40,418 nt of DNA from NCBI GenBank assembly GCA_026399835.1, contig JAPLQE010000068.1, positions 1 to 40,418 of the forward strand. The letters run 5' to 3'. Of this stretch, positions 17,871 to 29,296 are shown piece after piece. Below the pieces are notes generated by a model. It saw only the letters and a program-made list of their open reading frames with translations, was not told the origin of the DNA and searched no databases. The DNA is from Burkholderiales bacterium. GTDB lineage: Bacteria; Pseudomonadota; Gammaproteobacteria; Burkholderiales; Burkholderiaceae_E. The first letter of the stretch is position 1. Every line of letters starts with the position of its first letter. A program made the position numbers and the translations under genes.

Positions 17871-18905
17871 GTGCCCCTGGACACCGACCCGATCGAGATC
17901 CCCGACACCTTCCGGGCGATGGCCTTCGACGGCGACGCGCTGCTGCGCCCGCTGACGATGCCGATGGTGCCGCCCGGCCCCGACGAACTGCTGCTGCGGG
18001 TCAGCACCTGCGGCGTCTGCCGCAGCGATCTGCACATCTTCGACGGCGACCTGTCGCCGCCGGTGCTGCCGATCGTGCCGGGCCACGAGATCGTCGGGAC
18101 GGTGCTGGCACGCGGCGCACGGGCGCACGCCTTCCGGCTCGGCGAGCGGGTGGGGGCGGCGTGGCTGCGCAGCACCTGCCTGCACTGCCGCTGGTGCGAC
18201 AGCGGCCGCGAGAACCTGTGCCGCGACGCCCGCTTCAATGGCCTGCACGCGCACGGCGGCTATGCGACACACGCCCGGGTCGATGCGCGCTTCTGCGTGG
18301 CGCTGCCCGAGTCCTATGACGACGTCCGGGTCGCGCCGCTGCTGTGCGCGGGACTGATCGGCTTTCGCGCGCTGCGCGCAGCCGGAGACGATGCGCGTCG
18401 CATCGGGATCTACGGCTTCGGCGCCGCCGGACACCTGATGGCGCAGGCCGCGATCGCCGAGGGGCGCGAGGTCTTCGCCTTCACGCGGCCCGGCGACATC
18501 GACGCGCAGTCGCTCGCGATGCGGCTGGGGGCACGCTGGGCCGGCGACTCGACGCAGCCCGCGCCGCAGCCGCTCGATGCGGCGCTGCTGTTCGCGCCGG
18601 TCGGCGCGCTGGTGCCCAAGGCGCTCGCCGACGTGATGCCCGGCGGCACGGTGGTGTGCGCCGGCATCCACATGTCGGACATCCCGTCCTTCCCGTACCG
18701 CCGGCTCTGGGAGGAGCGCGTCATCCGGTCGATCGCCAACCTGACCCGCGCCGATGCGAGCGGCTTCATGGCACAGGCCGCCCGCATCCCGTTCGTCTGC
18801 GAGACGCGGCCCTTCGCGCTGGCCGACGCGAACCGGGCGCTCGGGCTGCTGCGCGAGGGCGCGGTCACCGGCGCGGCGGTGCTCGACTGCAGCCTCGCGC
18901 CCTGA
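17871..18905 (+). CDS. Zinc-dependent alcohol dehydrogenase
   Basis: The 344-residue protein is a medium-chain dehydrogenase. It has the catalytic zinc ligands Cys (TCGVCRSDLH) and His (PGHEIVG), and a structural zinc site with four cysteines (CLHCRWCDSGRENLC). The NAD(P)-binding GFGAAGHL motif begins the second domain. It resembles the zinc-binding, propanol-preferring AdhA type, although specificity cannot be read from sequence. I chose the GTG at 17871, which has GGAG 6 bases upstream (17861-17864); TTG 17850 and ATG 17865 are in-frame alternatives, but the ATG abuts the GGAG. With usp upstream it may act in fermentative or low-oxygen metabolism, which is inference only. Confidence 0.9.
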   Translation: MPLDTDPIEIPDTFRAMAFDGDALLRPLTMPMVPPGPDELLLRVSTCGVCRSDLHIFDGDLSPPVLPIVPGHEIVGTVLARGARAHAFRLGERVGAAWLRSTCLHCRWCDSGRENLCRDARFNGLHAHGGYATHARVDARFCVALPESYDDVRVAPLLCAGLIGFRALRAAGDDARRIGIYGFGAAGHLMAQAAIAEGREVFAFTRPGDIDAQSLAMRLGARWAGDSTQPAPQPLDAALLFAPVGALVPKALADVMPGGTVVCAGIHMSDIPSFPYRRLWEERVIRSIANLTRADASGFMAQAARIPFVCETRPFALADANRALGLLREGAVTGAAVLDCSLAP

Positions 18906-18937
18906 GGGGGCGCGAGGGGGCGTGGGCGCGCCCGGCG

Positions 18938-20659
18938 TCAGCCCTTCTGTCGCGCCAGCGCCTGGGCGCGCAGCTCGTCGATCGTCTGCCCCGCGGTGAT
19001 CGCCTGCGGATCGATGACCAGCTCGATCAGCGCCGGCACGCCCGCCGAGCGGGCCCGCTCGAAGGCCGCCGCGAACTGCCCGGTCTCGGTCACGCGCTCG
19101 CCGTGGCAGCCGTAGGCCTCGGCGAGCTTCACGAAGTCGGGATTGCGCAGCGCCGTGCCGTAGACGCGCGCCGGATACTCGCGCTCCTGGTGCATGCGGA
19201 TGGTGCCGAACATGCCGTTGTTGACCAGCACGACGATCGGCGTCGCGCCGTACTGCACGGCGGTCGCCAGCTCCTGGCCGGTCATCATGAAGTCGCCGTC
19301 GCCGGTGAAGGCGATCACCACCCGGTCGGGGTGCGCGAGCGAGGCGGCCACCGCGGCCGGCACGGCATAGCCCATCGCGCCGGAGGTCGGGGCGAGCTGC
19401 GTCTTGTGGAGGCGGTGCCTGTGGAAGCGGTGCACCGGCGTGGCGAAGTTGCCGGCGCCGTTGGTGAGGATCGCGTCATGCGGCAGCACGCGCTCGAGGT
19501 GCAGCACGCACTCGGGATAGCTGAGCCTGCCGGGCTGCGCGCGCGGCACGCGCCAGGCGGCGTAGTCGCGCACCGCACCGTCGAGCCAGCCCGCCCAGCG
19601 CGCGGCCAGCCCCGCTGGCGGCGAGAGCGCGTCGAGCGTCGCCGCGAACTCGCGGTTGCCGGCGGCGATCGGCAGCTCGGCGGAGAACACCCGGCCGAGC
19701 TCGTCCGCTCCCGGGAACACGTGCACCAGGCATTGCGCCGGCGTCGGCGACTCGACCAGCGTGTAGCCGTTGGTGGTCATCTCGCCGAGCCGCACGCCGA
19801 CCGCGATCAGCAGGTCGGCCTCGCGCACGCGGGCGCCGAGCTTCGGATTCACGCCGATGCCGACCTCGCCGACGTACTGCGCGTCGCCGTTGTCGAAGGC
19901 ATCCTGGAAGCGCCAGGCGCAGGCCACCGGGAGGCCGAAGCGGTGGGCGAACGCGCGCACCGACTCGCGCGAGGCATCGTCCCAGGTCGAGCCGCCGACC
20001 AACAGCAGCGGGCGCTCGGCCGAGGCCAGCAGCTCGGCCAGGCGCGCGGTCTGGGCCACCGACGGCGAGGGCTGAACGCGCCGGTACGGCAGCGCGTCGG
20101 GCACGTCGGCGAGCTGCACCAGCACGTCCTCGGGCAGCGCCAGCACGACCGGCCCGGGCCGCCCCGAGGTCGCGATGTGGAAGGCGTGCTGGATGAACTC
20201 CGGGATCCGGTCGGCGCGGTCGATCGAGGCCACCCACTTCGCCATCTGCCCGAACATGCGCCGGTAGTCGACCTCCTGGAAGGCCTCGCGCTCGACGAAG
20301 TCGGTGCCGACCTGGCCGATGAACAGGATCATCGGCGTGGAGTCCTGGAACGCGGTGTGCACGCCGATGGATGCGTTGGTGGCGCCCGGGCCGCGGGTGG
20401 CGAAGCAGATGCCGGGGACGCCGGTCAGCTTGCCCCAGGCCTCGGCCATGTTCGCCGCACCGCCCTCCTGGCGGCAGACCACCAGCGGCAGCCGGTCGCG
20501 CACATCGTGCATCGCGTCGAGCACCGCGAGGAAGCTCTCGCCGGGCACGCAGAACGCGCGGTTGGCGCCGTGCACGAGCAGCTGGTCGACGATCAGGCGG
20601 CCGCCGGTGCGCGGGCCCGGGGAGACGGGACGTTGAACGGGACGGGAGGTGGGGCTCAT
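18938..20659 (-). CDS. Thiamine-diphosphate enzyme, acetolactate synthase large-subunit-like
   Basis: The 573-residue protein has the three-domain layout of the acetolactate synthase/benzoylformate decarboxylase superfamily. The cofactor-activating Glu65 is in CRQEGGAANMAEA. The GPGATN loop follows, and the GDGDFMM...VNN cofactor motif lies near residues 450-480. Family members carboligate or decarboxylate 2-oxoacids. No regulatory small subunit (ilvH) or other branched-chain gene is nearby, so anabolic acetolactate synthesis is doubtful. The start ATG (20659) overlaps the stop of the upstream exporter gene by four bases (ATGA), so the two are coupled. Substrate cannot be told from sequence. 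It converges with the alcohol dehydrogenase gene. Confidence 0.88.
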   Translation of the reverse strand: MSPTSRPVQRPVSPGPRTGGRLIVDQLLVHGANRAFCVPGESFLAVLDAMHDVRDRLPLVVCRQEGGAANMAEAWGKLTGVPGICFATRGPGATNASIGVHTAFQDSTPMILFIGQVGTDFVEREAFQEVDYRRMFGQMAKWVASIDRADRIPEFIQHAFHIATSGRPGPVVLALPEDVLVQLADVPDALPYRRVQPSPSVAQTARLAELLASAERPLLLVGGSTWDDASRESVRAFAHRFGLPVACAWRFQDAFDNGDAQYVGEVGIGVNPKLGARVREADLLIAVGVRLGEMTTNGYTLVESPTPAQCLVHVFPGADELGRVFSAELPIAAGNREFAATLDALSPPAGLAARWAGWLDGAVRDYAAWRVPRAQPGRLSYPECVLHLERVLPHDAILTNGAGNFATPVHRFHRHRLHKTQLAPTSGAMGYAVPAAVAASLAHPDRVVIAFTGDGDFMMTGQELATAVQYGATPIVVLVNNGMFGTIRMHQEREYPARVYGTALRNPDFVKLAEAYGCHGERVTETGQFAAAFERARSAGVPALIELVIDPQAITAGQTIDELRAQALARQKG

Positions 20660-21894
20660 GGCGGGGTCGAGAGGGGTCGGAAGGTCGGTGAACGGACATG
20701 CCAGGCGAACAGGGCCATCGCGCCGGCGACGCAGGCGAGCGCGCCGCCCGCCATCGTGCCGGCCGAGTGCCACAGCAGCGGCGAGACGACGCCGGCCACC
20801 AGCGCATTGCCGGCGGACAGCGTGAACGCCATGCCCGAGGCGGCCATGCCGCGGCGCGCGGGAAAGGTGTCGAGCAGCATCACCTGCAGCGGGGCCATGG
20901 CCAGGCCCATGCCCACGTTGTAGGGAAAGAGCGGCAGCGTCGCCCAGGGCACGCGCGGCGGATCCATCAGGACAGCCTGCGCCACGTTGCCCAGCACCGA
21001 CAGCGTCATCAGCGCGTAGCCGGCGACGATCGTGCGGACCGGCGAGAGCCGGCCGGCGAGCCGGGAGGACAGGAAGGCACCGCACATGGTGCCGGCCACC
21101 GCGGGCACGAACAGCCAGGCGAATGCGGTGGGCGCGAGGCCCAGCACACCCGGCAGGAAGGCCGGCGCCGCCAGCACGTAGACGAAGAAGCCCGCGAAGT
21201 TCAGCGCCAGCACCGCCGCCAGCCGCAGGAACGGCGGATGGGTCGCGAGTGCCGCATAGGCCCGCGCCATCGGCCCGGGCCGCATGCTCACGCGCTGCGC
21301 GGGCGGCAGCGTCTCGGGCAGGTAGCGCCAGCAGAAGACGGTCATGGCGAGCGCCACCGCCGCCAGGAAGCCGAACACCGAGCGCCAGCCGGCGATCGCG
21401 TCGATCCACCCGCCGGCGATCGGCGCCACCGCCGGCGCGAGCGCGAAGAACATCGTCGCCTGCGAGAGCATCCGCTGCGCCTGCGGGCCGTCGGCCACGT
21501 CGCGGACCACCGCCCGCCCGACCGTCATGCCGACCCCCGCGACCGCTCCCTGCAGCGCACGCCAGCCCCAGAGCGCCTCGATCGAGCCGGCCGTGGCTGC
21601 ACCGAGCGAGGCGACGGCGAAGGCCACCAGCCCGACCAGCACGACCCGGCGCCGGCCGAGCGCATCCGACAGCGCGCCGTGCCACAGCGCCATCAGTGCG
21701 AACGGGACGATGAAGGCGGTCAGGGTCTGCTGGACCTGCAGCGGTGTCGCGTCGAGGTCGCGGGCGATCGAGCCGAAGGCCGGCAGGTAGGTGTCGATCG
21801 CGAACGGGCCGAGGATCGACAGGCCGGCGATGATCGGCGGAAGGCGCCGCTGCAGATCGGCCCGGGAGGCCGGAAGCGGTGCGGAAGCAGGCAT
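20656..21894 (-). CDS. Bcr/CflA-type MFS multidrug exporter
   Basis: The 412-residue protein has twelve predicted membrane helices. It carries the MFS loop motif after helix 2 ([12 protein letters not shown]) and the helix-1 [12 protein letters not shown] signature of the Bcr/CflA drug:H+ antiporter family. Relatives export chloramphenicol, bicyclomycin or small metabolites. I chose the ATG at 21894; an upstream in-frame start at 21945 gives an N-terminal extension with no family match. Its stop overlaps the start of the thiamine-diphosphate enzyme, which implies translation as a pair. It is divergent from argG, with 105 bases between the two starts. Confidence 0.88.
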   Translation of the reverse strand: MPASAPLPASRADLQRRLPPIIAGLSILGPFAIDTYLPAFGSIARDLDATPLQVQQTLTAFIVPFALMALWHGALSDALGRRRVVLVGLVAFAVASLGAATAGSIEALWGWRALQGAVAGVGMTVGRAVVRDVADGPQAQRMLSQATMFFALAPAVAPIAGGWIDAIAGWRSVFGFLAAVALAMTVFCWRYLPETLPPAQRVSMRPGPMARAYAALATHPPFLRLAAVLALNFAGFFVYVLAAPAFLPGVLGLAPTAFAWLFVPAVAGTMCGAFLSSRLAGRLSPVRTIVAGYALMTLSVLGNVAQAVLMDPPRVPWATLPLFPYNVGMGLAMAPLQVMLLDTFPARRGMAASGMAFTLSAGNALVAGVVSPLLWHSAGTMAGGALACVAGAMALFAWHVRSPTFRPLSTPP

Positions 21895-21999
21895 CCGGCG
21901 ATTGTCGCACGCGGTGTGTGCCGGCTCGGGCGCCGAAACTGGCAAAATGCCGGATTGGGCGCTTCGCCCATCCCTTCACCCCACCCCACTCGCAGGCCC

Positions 22000-23403
<1,404 letters not shown>

Positions 23404-23413
23404 GCGGACCGGG

Positions 23414-23920
23414 ATGAGCACACACCGCCCCGTACCCGGGCTGCGCATCGAACGGCTGGACCCGCTCGATGCCCGGCACGCGGCGGCGCTGCTCGCACTG
23501 CTCGACGAGTACGCGACGGACCCGACCGGCGGCGGCACGCCGCTGGCCGAGGACGCGAAGGCCCGGCTGCCGGGGGTCCTGGCTGCCCGCGCCCACTACG
23601 CCGGCTGGCTGGCCTGGCACGGCGAACACCCGGTCGGGCTGGTCAATGCCTTCGAAGGCGTCTCCACCTTCAAGGCCCGGCCCCTGCTCAACATCCACGA
23701 CATCACGGTGACCGCCTCGCACCGCGGACGCGGGATCGGCCGACGGCTGCTCGCCGCCGTCGAGGCCGAAGCCCGGGCGCGCGGCTGCTGCAAGCTCACC
23801 CTCGAGGCGCTCGAGGGCAACACCGGCGCGATCGCGCTGTACCGCGACGTCGGCTTCGCCGCCTACGAGCTCGACCCGGCGATGGGCCGGGCGAGCTTCT
23901 TCGAGAAATGGCTGACCTGA
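23414..23920 (+). CDS. GNAT family N-acetyltransferase
   Basis: The 168-residue protein has the GNAT acetyl-CoA-binding motif [12 protein letters not shown], preceded by the HDITVTASH strand. The C-terminal [13 protein letters not shown] motif is typical of family motif B. Substrate is unknown. It begins 10 bases after the argG stop (ATG 23414) and is followed by yajQ after 16 bases, so it is probably in one operon with argG. The close spacing with argG does not prove a link to arginine metabolism. Confidence 0.9.
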   Translation: MSTHRPVPGLRIERLDPLDARHAAALLALLDEYATDPTGGGTPLAEDAKARLPGVLAARAHYAGWLAWHGEHPVGLVNAFEGVSTFKARPLLNIHDITVTASHRGRGIGRRLLAAVEAEARARGCCKLTLEALEGNTGAIALYRDVGFAAYELDPAMGRASFFEKWLT

Positions 23921-23936
23921 ACCGGAGGCTGAACCG

Positions 23937-24422
23937 ATGCCGTCCTTCGACGTGACCCTCGAGGCCAACCAGGTCGAGATCCGCAACGCGGTCGACCAGG
24001 CGAACAAGGAAATCACCAACCGCTTCGACTTCAAGGGGTCCGATGCGCGCTTCGAGCTGGCCGACAAGGCACTGACCGCCTTCGCCGACGACGACTTCAA
24101 GCTCGGCCAGGTGCGCGACGTGCTGCTCGCCAAGCTCGCCAAGCGCAACGTCGACGTCCGCTTCCTAGACTACGGCACCTCCGAGCGGATCGGCGGCGAC
24201 AAGATGAAGCAGACCATCACGATCCGCCACGGCGTGCCGAGCGAGACCGGCAAGAAGATCGTGCGGGCGCTCAAGGATGCCAAGCTCAAGGTCCAGGCCT
24301 CGATCCAAGGCGACGCGGTCCGGGTGACCGGCGCCAAGCGCGACGACCTGCAGACCGCGATCGCGCTGATCCGGCGCGACTTCACCGACCTGCCGCTGGC
24401 CTGCGGCAACTTCCGCGACTGA
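23937..24422 (+). CDS. yajQ: YajQ family nucleotide-binding protein
   Basis: The 161-residue protein begins [19 protein letters not shown] and contains the NRFDFKGS and [14 protein letters not shown] stretches typical of YajQ. The fold is two ferredoxin-like domains. A Xanthomonas relative binds cyclic di-GMP and others bind tRNA or nucleotides; the role here is not determinable. GGAGG at 23924-23928 lies 8 bases upstream of the ATG. It sits between the acetyltransferase and the Nudix gene with short gaps (16 and 13 bases). Confidence 0.96.
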   Translation: MPSFDVTLEANQVEIRNAVDQANKEITNRFDFKGSDARFELADKALTAFADDDFKLGQVRDVLLAKLAKRNVDVRFLDYGTSERIGGDKMKQTITIRHGVPSETGKKIVRALKDAKLKVQASIQGDAVRVTGAKRDDLQTAIALIRRDFTDLPLACGNFRD

Positions 24423-24435
24423 AGGCGGCGCGCCC

Positions 24436-25242
24436 GTGTCGGCGCCCGAGCTGCCGGAGGGCCGCGTGCCGCTGCGCGTCGACGGCGTCGCGGTCGGCGG
24501 CGTGTGCGAAGACTGGCTCGCCCGCGCGCTCGAGCCACCCTCCCCGTTCGTGCTGCGCGACGGCGTGCTCGCGCTCGACGCGCCGATCGAGTCCTTCGCG
24601 GGCCGCTCGGCAGCGCTCGCCGACTGGGCGGCGCAGGCGCATGCACGCCGCCCGGTGCACGGCTGGCGCGACGAGCGCATGGTGATCCGAGATCCGGCCG
24701 ACAGCCGTCCGCTCGCCGCGATCGAGCGCGCCTTCCTGCGGCCGCTCGGGCTCGTGCTGCACTCGGTGCAGGCCTGCGCGTACACGCTCACCGTGGCCGG
24801 CCCGCTGCTATGGGTCGCGCGGCGCGCCCCGGGCAAGCCGGTCGACCCCAACCGGCTCGATGCGCTGGTGGCCGGTGGCATCTCGGGCTTCGACGACGCC
24901 GCCTCGACGCTGGAGCGCGAATGTGCCGAGGAAGCCGGCATCCCGGCCTCGATGGCCCGACGCGCCCGCCCGGCCGGCACGCTGGAGCTCTGCTACCCGA
25001 GCGTGGATGACGGGCTCGCGACCACGCACCGCGAACGCGTCGTGCTGCACGACCTCGAGCTGCCGACGCACTTCGTGCCGGTGCCGGCCGACGGCGAGCA
25101 TGCCGAGATCGTCGTGATGACCCCGATCGAGGCGCTGAGCTCGATCGAAGCGGGCGGCTGGACCCGGGACGGCGCCCAGGCCACCGCCGACCTGATCCTG
25201 AGGATGGGCTGGATGCCGCACGGTCCGGGCCGCCCGGGCTGA
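24436..25242 (+). CDS. Nudix hydrolase with DUF4743 domain
   Basis: The 268-residue protein has a DUF4743-type N-terminal domain (about 1-110) and a Nudix domain (about 112-255). The pairing is that of the Tnr3-like Nudix hydrolases, some of which act on thiamine diphosphate derivatives. The Nudix box lies at residues 147-169 and reads GGISGFDDAASTLERECAEEAGI in order; the first box glutamate is Asp153, while the REUxEExGU part is intact. The start is GTG at 24436. It follows yajQ by 13 bases and converges with folE2. Substrate remains unproven. Confidence 0.85.
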   Translation: MSAPELPEGRVPLRVDGVAVGGVCEDWLARALEPPSPFVLRDGVLALDAPIESFAGRSAALADWAAQAHARRPVHGWRDERMVIRDPADSRPLAAIERAFLRPLGLVLHSVQACAYTLTVAGPLLWVARRAPGKPVDPNRLDALVAGGISGFDDAASTLERECAEEAGIPASMARRARPAGTLELCYPSVDDGLATTHRERVVLHDLELPTHFVPVPADGEHAEIVVMTPIEALSSIEAGGWTRDGAQATADLILRMGWMPHGPGRPG

Positions 25243-25274
25243 CGCGCGCTCCGACGACGGCCGTCCACGAACTG

Positions 25275-25292
25275 CGGCGCCGGGCGGCGCCG
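25275..25292. terminator. GC hairpin between the convergent Nudix and folE2 genes
   Basis: CGGCGCC (25275-25281) pairs with GGCGCCG (25286-25292) around a GGGC loop, between two converging stops. There is no clear T-tract on either strand, so termination would be inefficient or rho-assisted. Confidence 0.35.
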
Positions 25293-25297
25293 TCCGG

Positions 25298-26116
25298 TCA
25301 GGAGACGATGCGCGCGTACGCCGAGTGGTTGTGGATCGACTCGAAGTTCTCGCCTTCGACGACGAAGGACTCGACGCCCGCCACCTGCCGGACCGTGGCC
25401 GCGACGTCCCGCACCAAGTCCTCGACGAACTTCGGGTTGTCGTAGGCCCGCTCGGTCACGTGCTTCTCGTCGACACGCTTGAGCAGCCCGTAGAGTTCGC
25501 AGGAGGCCTGCTGCTCGATGCGGGCGATCAGCGCGGGGATGTCGAGGCTCGAGCCCGCCGCCATCCGAGCCTCGACCGTCACATGCGAGCGCTGGTTGTG
25601 CGCACCGTACTCGGAGATCTCCTTCGAGCACGGGCACAGGCTGGTGACCGGGACGACGATCTTCACGTCCACCCGGGGCGCCGCGACAGTGCCGTCGACC
25701 GTCAGCGAGACGTCGTAGTCGAGCATCGAGGACACCGCCGAGACCGGGGCGATCTTCGAGATGAACAGGGGGAACGACACCTCGATGCGGCCGGTGTCGG
25801 CGGCCAGCAGCTCCAGCATCTCGGCGTGCAGCGGCACCAGCGCGTCGAGCGACAGCGAGCGGCCGCGCCGCTCGAGCAGCGCCACGAACCGGGACATGTG
25901 CGTGCCCTTCTGCTCGGCCGGCAGCGACACGAACATCGCCCAGCTCGAGACGGTGGGCAGCGGCTCGGCGCCGCCCTGCCACAGCATCGGGTAACGCAGG
26001 CCGCGCACGCCGACGCGTTCGATCGGCTGGCGACGGTGGTCTGCGCTGCCCTGGACATCGGGCATGACCCGATCGACCACGCCGGGCAACGCGACGCTGG
26101 GATCGCGGGAATTCAT
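25298..26116 (-). CDS. folE2: GTP cyclohydrolase FolE2 (type IB)
   Basis: FolE2 converts GTP to dihydroneopterin triphosphate for folate (and queuosine) synthesis and can use metals other than zinc. The 272-residue protein has the Cys-rich [12 protein letters not shown] motif (Cys161/Cys163) and the C-terminal SIHNHSAYA motif. AGGAG lies 6 bases before the ATG at 26116. In many bacteria folE2 is induced by zinc limitation through Zur; I see no clear Zur box in the 53 bases before it. TACAGT about 30 bases upstream is a possible -10. It lies downstream of dxs on the same strand. No ordinary folE is in the window. Confidence 0.95.
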   Translation of the reverse strand: MNSRDPSVALPGVVDRVMPDVQGSADHRRQPIERVGVRGLRYPMLWQGGAEPLPTVSSWAMFVSLPAEQKGTHMSRFVALLERRGRSLSLDALVPLHAEMLELLAADTGRIEVSFPLFISKIAPVSAVSSMLDYDVSLTVDGTVAAPRVDVKIVVPVTSLCPCSKEISEYGAHNQRSHVTVEARMAAGSSLDIPALIARIEQQASCELYGLLKRVDEKHVTERAYDNPKFVEDLVRDVAATVRQVAGVESFVVEGENFESIHNHSAYARIVS

Positions 26117-26169
26117 CGATACTCCTGGAGCGACATGCCCTACTGTAGCGCAGCCGCCGAAAACCTTAC

Positions 26170-28086
26170 TCAGCGACTAGCCACCAGCCGGGGCGACCCC
26201 TCGGCTGCCAGCAGCTCGCTGAACCGGGCCCTCACCGAGCGCTCGATGCCGGCGGCGTCCAGCCCCTCGAGGCGCAGCAGCAGCCCCGGGTCGCCGTGGT
26301 CGACGAAGATGTCGGGCAGCCCGAGCTGCAGCACCGGGCGCGCGATGCCGAGCGCGGCCATGGCCTCGAGGCAGGCGCTGCCGGCGCCGCCGGCGACCGC
26401 ATGCTCCTCGACCGTGACGAACGCGTCATGGGTCCGGGCGAGCTCCTCGATCATCGCGGCGTCGATCGGCTTGACCCAGCGCATGTTGGCGAGCGACGCG
26501 TCGAGGGCCTCGGCCGCAGCGAGCGCCGGATGGACCATCGAGCCGAACGCCAGGAAGGCGATGCGCTTGCCCTTGCGGCGCAGCTCGGCACGGCCGAACG
26601 GCAGCTCGGTCAGGTCCTTGCGCACCTCGACGCCGGTGCCCGAGCCGCGCGGATAGCGCACCGCGCTCGGGCCGTCGTGCCGGTACGCGGTGTAGAGCAT
26701 CTGCCGACATTCGTTCTCGTCGGACGGCGCGAGCACCACCATGTTGGGGATGCAGCGCAGGTAGGCGTGGTCGTAGGCGCCGGCGTGCGTGGCGCCGTCG
26801 GCGCCGACCAGGCCGGCTCGGTCGAGCGCGAACACCACCGGCAGGTTCTGCAAGGCCACGTCGTGGATCAGCTGGTCGTAGCCGCGCTGCAGGAAGGTCG
26901 AATAGATCGCGACCACCGGCTTGGCGCCCTCGCAGGCCATGCCGGCGGCGAAGGTGACCGCGTGCTGCTCTGCGATGCCGACGTCGAAGTAGCGGGTCGG
27001 GAAGCGGCGCTCGAACTCCACCATGCCCGAGCCCTCGCGCATGGCCGGCGTGATGCCGACCAGCCGATCGTCGAGGGCAGCCATGTCGCACAGCCAGTCG
27101 CCGAACACCTGGGTGTAGGTCGGCTTGCTCGCGGCGGTCGACTTCTTGATGCCTTCGGCGGGATCGAACTTGCCGGGGCCGTGATAGAGGATGGGATCGG
27201 CCTCGGCGAGCTTGTAGCCCTGCCCCTTGCGGGTGATCACGTGCAGGAACACCGGGCCGTGCATCTCGCGCAGGTTCTGCAGCGTCGGCACCAGCGCATC
27301 GAGGTCGTGGCCGTCGATCGGCCCGAAATAGGTGAAGCCGAACTCCTCGAACATCGTCGCCGGCACGACCATGCCCTTGGCGTGCCCCTCGAGGCGGCGG
27401 GCCAGCTCGTAGACCGGCGGCACCTTCGACAGCACGCTGCGCGCCATGTCGCGCACCGTCGACACCTGGCGGCCCGACAGGACCCGCGCGAGGTACTTGT
27501 TGAGCGCGCCCACCGGCGGGGAGATCGACATGTCGTTGTCGTTGAGCACGACGAGCAGGTCGATGTCGGGCGTGACGCCGGCGTTGTTCATCGCCTCGAA
27601 GGCCATGCCCGCGGTCATCGCGCCGTCGCCGATCACGGCGACGTGGCGGCGCCGGGCCGGGCCCCTGTTCTCGCCCTTGTTGCGCGATGCGCAGGCCATG
27701 CCGAGGGCCGCCGAGATCGAGGTCGACGAGTGCGCGGTGCCGAAGGTGTCGTACTCGCTCTCGCTGCGGCGCGGAAAGCCCGAGACGCCGCCGTGCTGGC
27801 GCAGCTTCGTCATGCCGGTGCGTCGGCCGGTCAGGATCTTGTGCGGATACGACTGGTGGCCCACGTCCCAGACCAGCCGGTCGTACGGGGTGTGGAACAC
27901 GTAGTGCAGCGCGATGGCGAGCTCGACCGTCCCGAGGTTCGACGACAGGTGTCCCCCCGTCTTCGAGACCGACTCGAGCAGGAACGAACGGAGCTGGTCG
28001 GCCACCGCCGGCAGCTTCGCGCGCTCGAGCTGGCGCAGCGTGGCGGGGTCGTCGATGCGCTCGAGCAGGGAGAAATCGGTGTTCAT
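26170..28086 (-). CDS. dxs: 1-deoxy-D-xylulose-5-phosphate synthase
   Basis: DXS is the first and rate-limiting enzyme of the MEP pathway, joining pyruvate and glyceraldehyde-3-phosphate with thiamine diphosphate. The 638-residue protein shows [11 protein letters not shown], the cofactor-binding [16 protein letters not shown] motif, the catalytic Glu region [13 protein letters not shown] and [16 protein letters not shown] chose ATG 28086, where family similarity begins; ATG 28116 and a TTG overlapping the ispA stop are possible and would add 10 or 19 residues. It follows ispA on the same strand, so xseB-ispA-dxs form one operon. Confidence 0.97.
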   Translation of the reverse strand: MNTDFSLLERIDDPATLRQLERAKLPAVADQLRSFLLESVSKTGGHLSSNLGTVELAIALHYVFHTPYDRLVWDVGHQSYPHKILTGRRTGMTKLRQHGGVSGFPRRSESEYDTFGTAHSSTSISAALGMACASRNKGENRGPARRRHVAVIGDGAMTAGMAFEAMNNAGVTPDIDLLVVLNDNDMSISPPVGALNKYLARVLSGRQVSTVRDMARSVLSKVPPVYELARRLEGHAKGMVVPATMFEEFGFTYFGPIDGHDLDALVPTLQNLREMHGPVFLHVITRKGQGYKLAEADPILYHGPGKFDPAEGIKKSTAASKPTYTQVFGDWLCDMAALDDRLVGITPAMREGSGMVEFERRFPTRYFDVGIAEQHAVTFAAGMACEGAKPVVAIYSTFLQRGYDQLIHDVALQNLPVVFALDRAGLVGADGATHAGAYDHAYLRCIPNMVVLAPSDENECRQMLYTAYRHDGPSAVRYPRGSGTGVEVRKDLTELPFGRAELRRKGKRIAFLAFGSMVHPALAAAEALDASLANMRWVKPIDAAMIEELARTHDAFVTVEEHAVAGGAGSACLEAMAALGIARPVLQLGLPDIFVDHGDPGLLLRLEGLDAAGIERSVRARFSELLAAEGSPRLVASR

Positions 28087-28139
28087 GTCCAGCGGGCCCT
28101 CGGATTCGGGTGTCATGCTTCGCTTACGGTCGCGTTCCG

Positions 28140-29048
28140 TCAAGAGCGGCGAGCCACGATCAGGTCGGCCAGGGCCCCGAGTCGGCCTGCGCGCATGCCG
28201 AATCCCGCGAGCGCGTCATGCGCCTGGGTGCGCAGCTCGGCGGCCAGCCGGCGTGCGCCGTCCAGGCCCATCAGCGACACGTAGGTCGGCTTGTCGTTGG
28301 CGGCGTCCTTGCCGGCGGTCTTGCCGAGCGTGGCGCTGTCGGCCTCGACGTCGAGCACGTCGTCCACGACCTGGAAGGCCAGGCCGACGGCGTCGCAGTA
28401 GGCGTCCAGCGCGGCCGCGCCGGCCGCATCGAGCGGCTCGCCGCACCAGGCGCCGAGCCGCACCGAGGCACGCAGCATCGCCCCGGTCTTGCGCCGGTGC
28501 ATGTCCTCGAGCGCCTCGCGCCCGGGCGCCGCGCCCACCGCCTCCAGGTCGATCGCCTGACCGCCCGCCATCCCGATCGAGCCGGCGGCGTCGGCGAGCT
28601 CGCCGCACATCCGCACCACCGAGGCTGCCGGCACGCCCAGGGCGCCAGCCTCGGCCACCGCCCGGAACGCCAGTGCCTGCAGCGCGTCGCCGACCAGCAT
28701 CGCAAGGGCCTCGCCGTAGGCGACGTGCACCGTGGGCTTTCCGCGACGCAGGACGTCGTTGTCCATGCACGGCATGTCGTCGTGGACCAGCGAATAGGCG
28801 TGGACGAGCTCGACCGCACAGCCGGCGCGCGCGAGCGCTGCGGGCGCGGCTCCGGTGAGCTCGCCCGCAGCGTGTGCGAGCAGCGGGCGCACCCGCTTGC
28901 CGCCCTCGAGCACCGCGTAGCGCATCGCCTCGTGCAGGCGCGACAGGGCGCCCCCCCCCGCCGGGGAGGGCAGCAGGTCGTCGAGCGCACGCTCGGTCCG
29001 GGCCTGCACGTCGGCCGACCAGGCCGGGAACGGCGACGGGGCGCTCAT
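28140..29048 (-). CDS. ispA: Farnesyl diphosphate synthase (geranylgeranyl-type isoprenyl synthase)
   Basis: The 302-residue all-helical enzyme adds IPP units to DMAPP. The first aspartate-rich motif, DDMPCMD (residues 90-96), binds the allylic substrate; the second, DDVLD (229-233), binds IPP metal. KRVRPLL and GGQAIDLE are also conserved. IspA normally makes farnesyl diphosphate for quinones and undecaprenyl lipids. The ATG at 29048 overlaps the xseB stop by four bases (ATGA). A run of nine G in the coding strand (28959-28951) encodes Gly31-33 in the variable N-terminus and is a slippage-prone tract. Confidence 0.95.
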   Translation of the reverse strand: MSAPSPFPAWSADVQARTERALDDLLPSPAGGGALSRLHEAMRYAVLEGGKRVRPLLAHAAGELTGAAPAALARAGCAVELVHAYSLVHDDMPCMDNDVLRRGKPTVHVAYGEALAMLVGDALQALAFRAVAEAGALGVPAASVVRMCGELADAAGSIGMAGGQAIDLEAVGAAPGREALEDMHRRKTGAMLRASVRLGAWCGEPLDAAGAAALDAYCDAVGLAFQVVDDVLDVEADSATLGKTAGKDAANDKPTYVSLMGLDGARRLAAELRTQAHDALAGFGMRAGRLGALADLIVARRS

Positions 29049-29296
29049 GCGTCGGCGCGCGCGTCGGGCTCGAACGGCTTGAGCAGATCGCCCTCGAGGA
29101 CCTTGACCTGCTGCTGGACGTTCGCGAGGCTGTCGCGGCAGAAGCCGACCAGCCGGGCGCCACGCCGGTACGCGTCGAGCGACTGCTCGAGCGTCAGCGT
29201 CCCGGCCTCCATCTTCTGCACCAGCGATTCGAGCTCGCCGAGCGCGGCCTCGAAGGAGGCGGGCGCATCGGCGGCAGCAGTCCGGGAGGTCGCCAT
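29045..29296 (-). CDS. xseB: Exodeoxyribonuclease VII small subunit
   Basis: The 83-residue protein matches XseB, the small helical subunit of exonuclease VII, which degrades single-stranded DNA with XseA. Signature features are SFEAALGELESLVQKMEAGTLTLEQSLDAYRRG in its first half (hydrophobic-acidic heptads). I chose ATG 29296 because the longer in-frame reading adds a proline-rich segment with no family match. Its stop overlaps the ispA start. xseB-ispA-dxs is a widely conserved order although the products share no pathway. xseA is not in the window. Confidence 0.94.
   Translation of the reverse strand: MATSRTAAADAPASFEAALGELESLVQKMEAGTLTLEQSLDAYRRGARLVGFCRDSLANVQQQVKVLEGDLLKPFEPDARADA

Noticed and set aside
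16329-18671. Long leftward open frame opposite the MgtC/DUF4010 and alcohol dehydrogenase genes
   Set aside because: It is a His/Arg/Gln-rich antisense shadow of two real genes, with no known motif.
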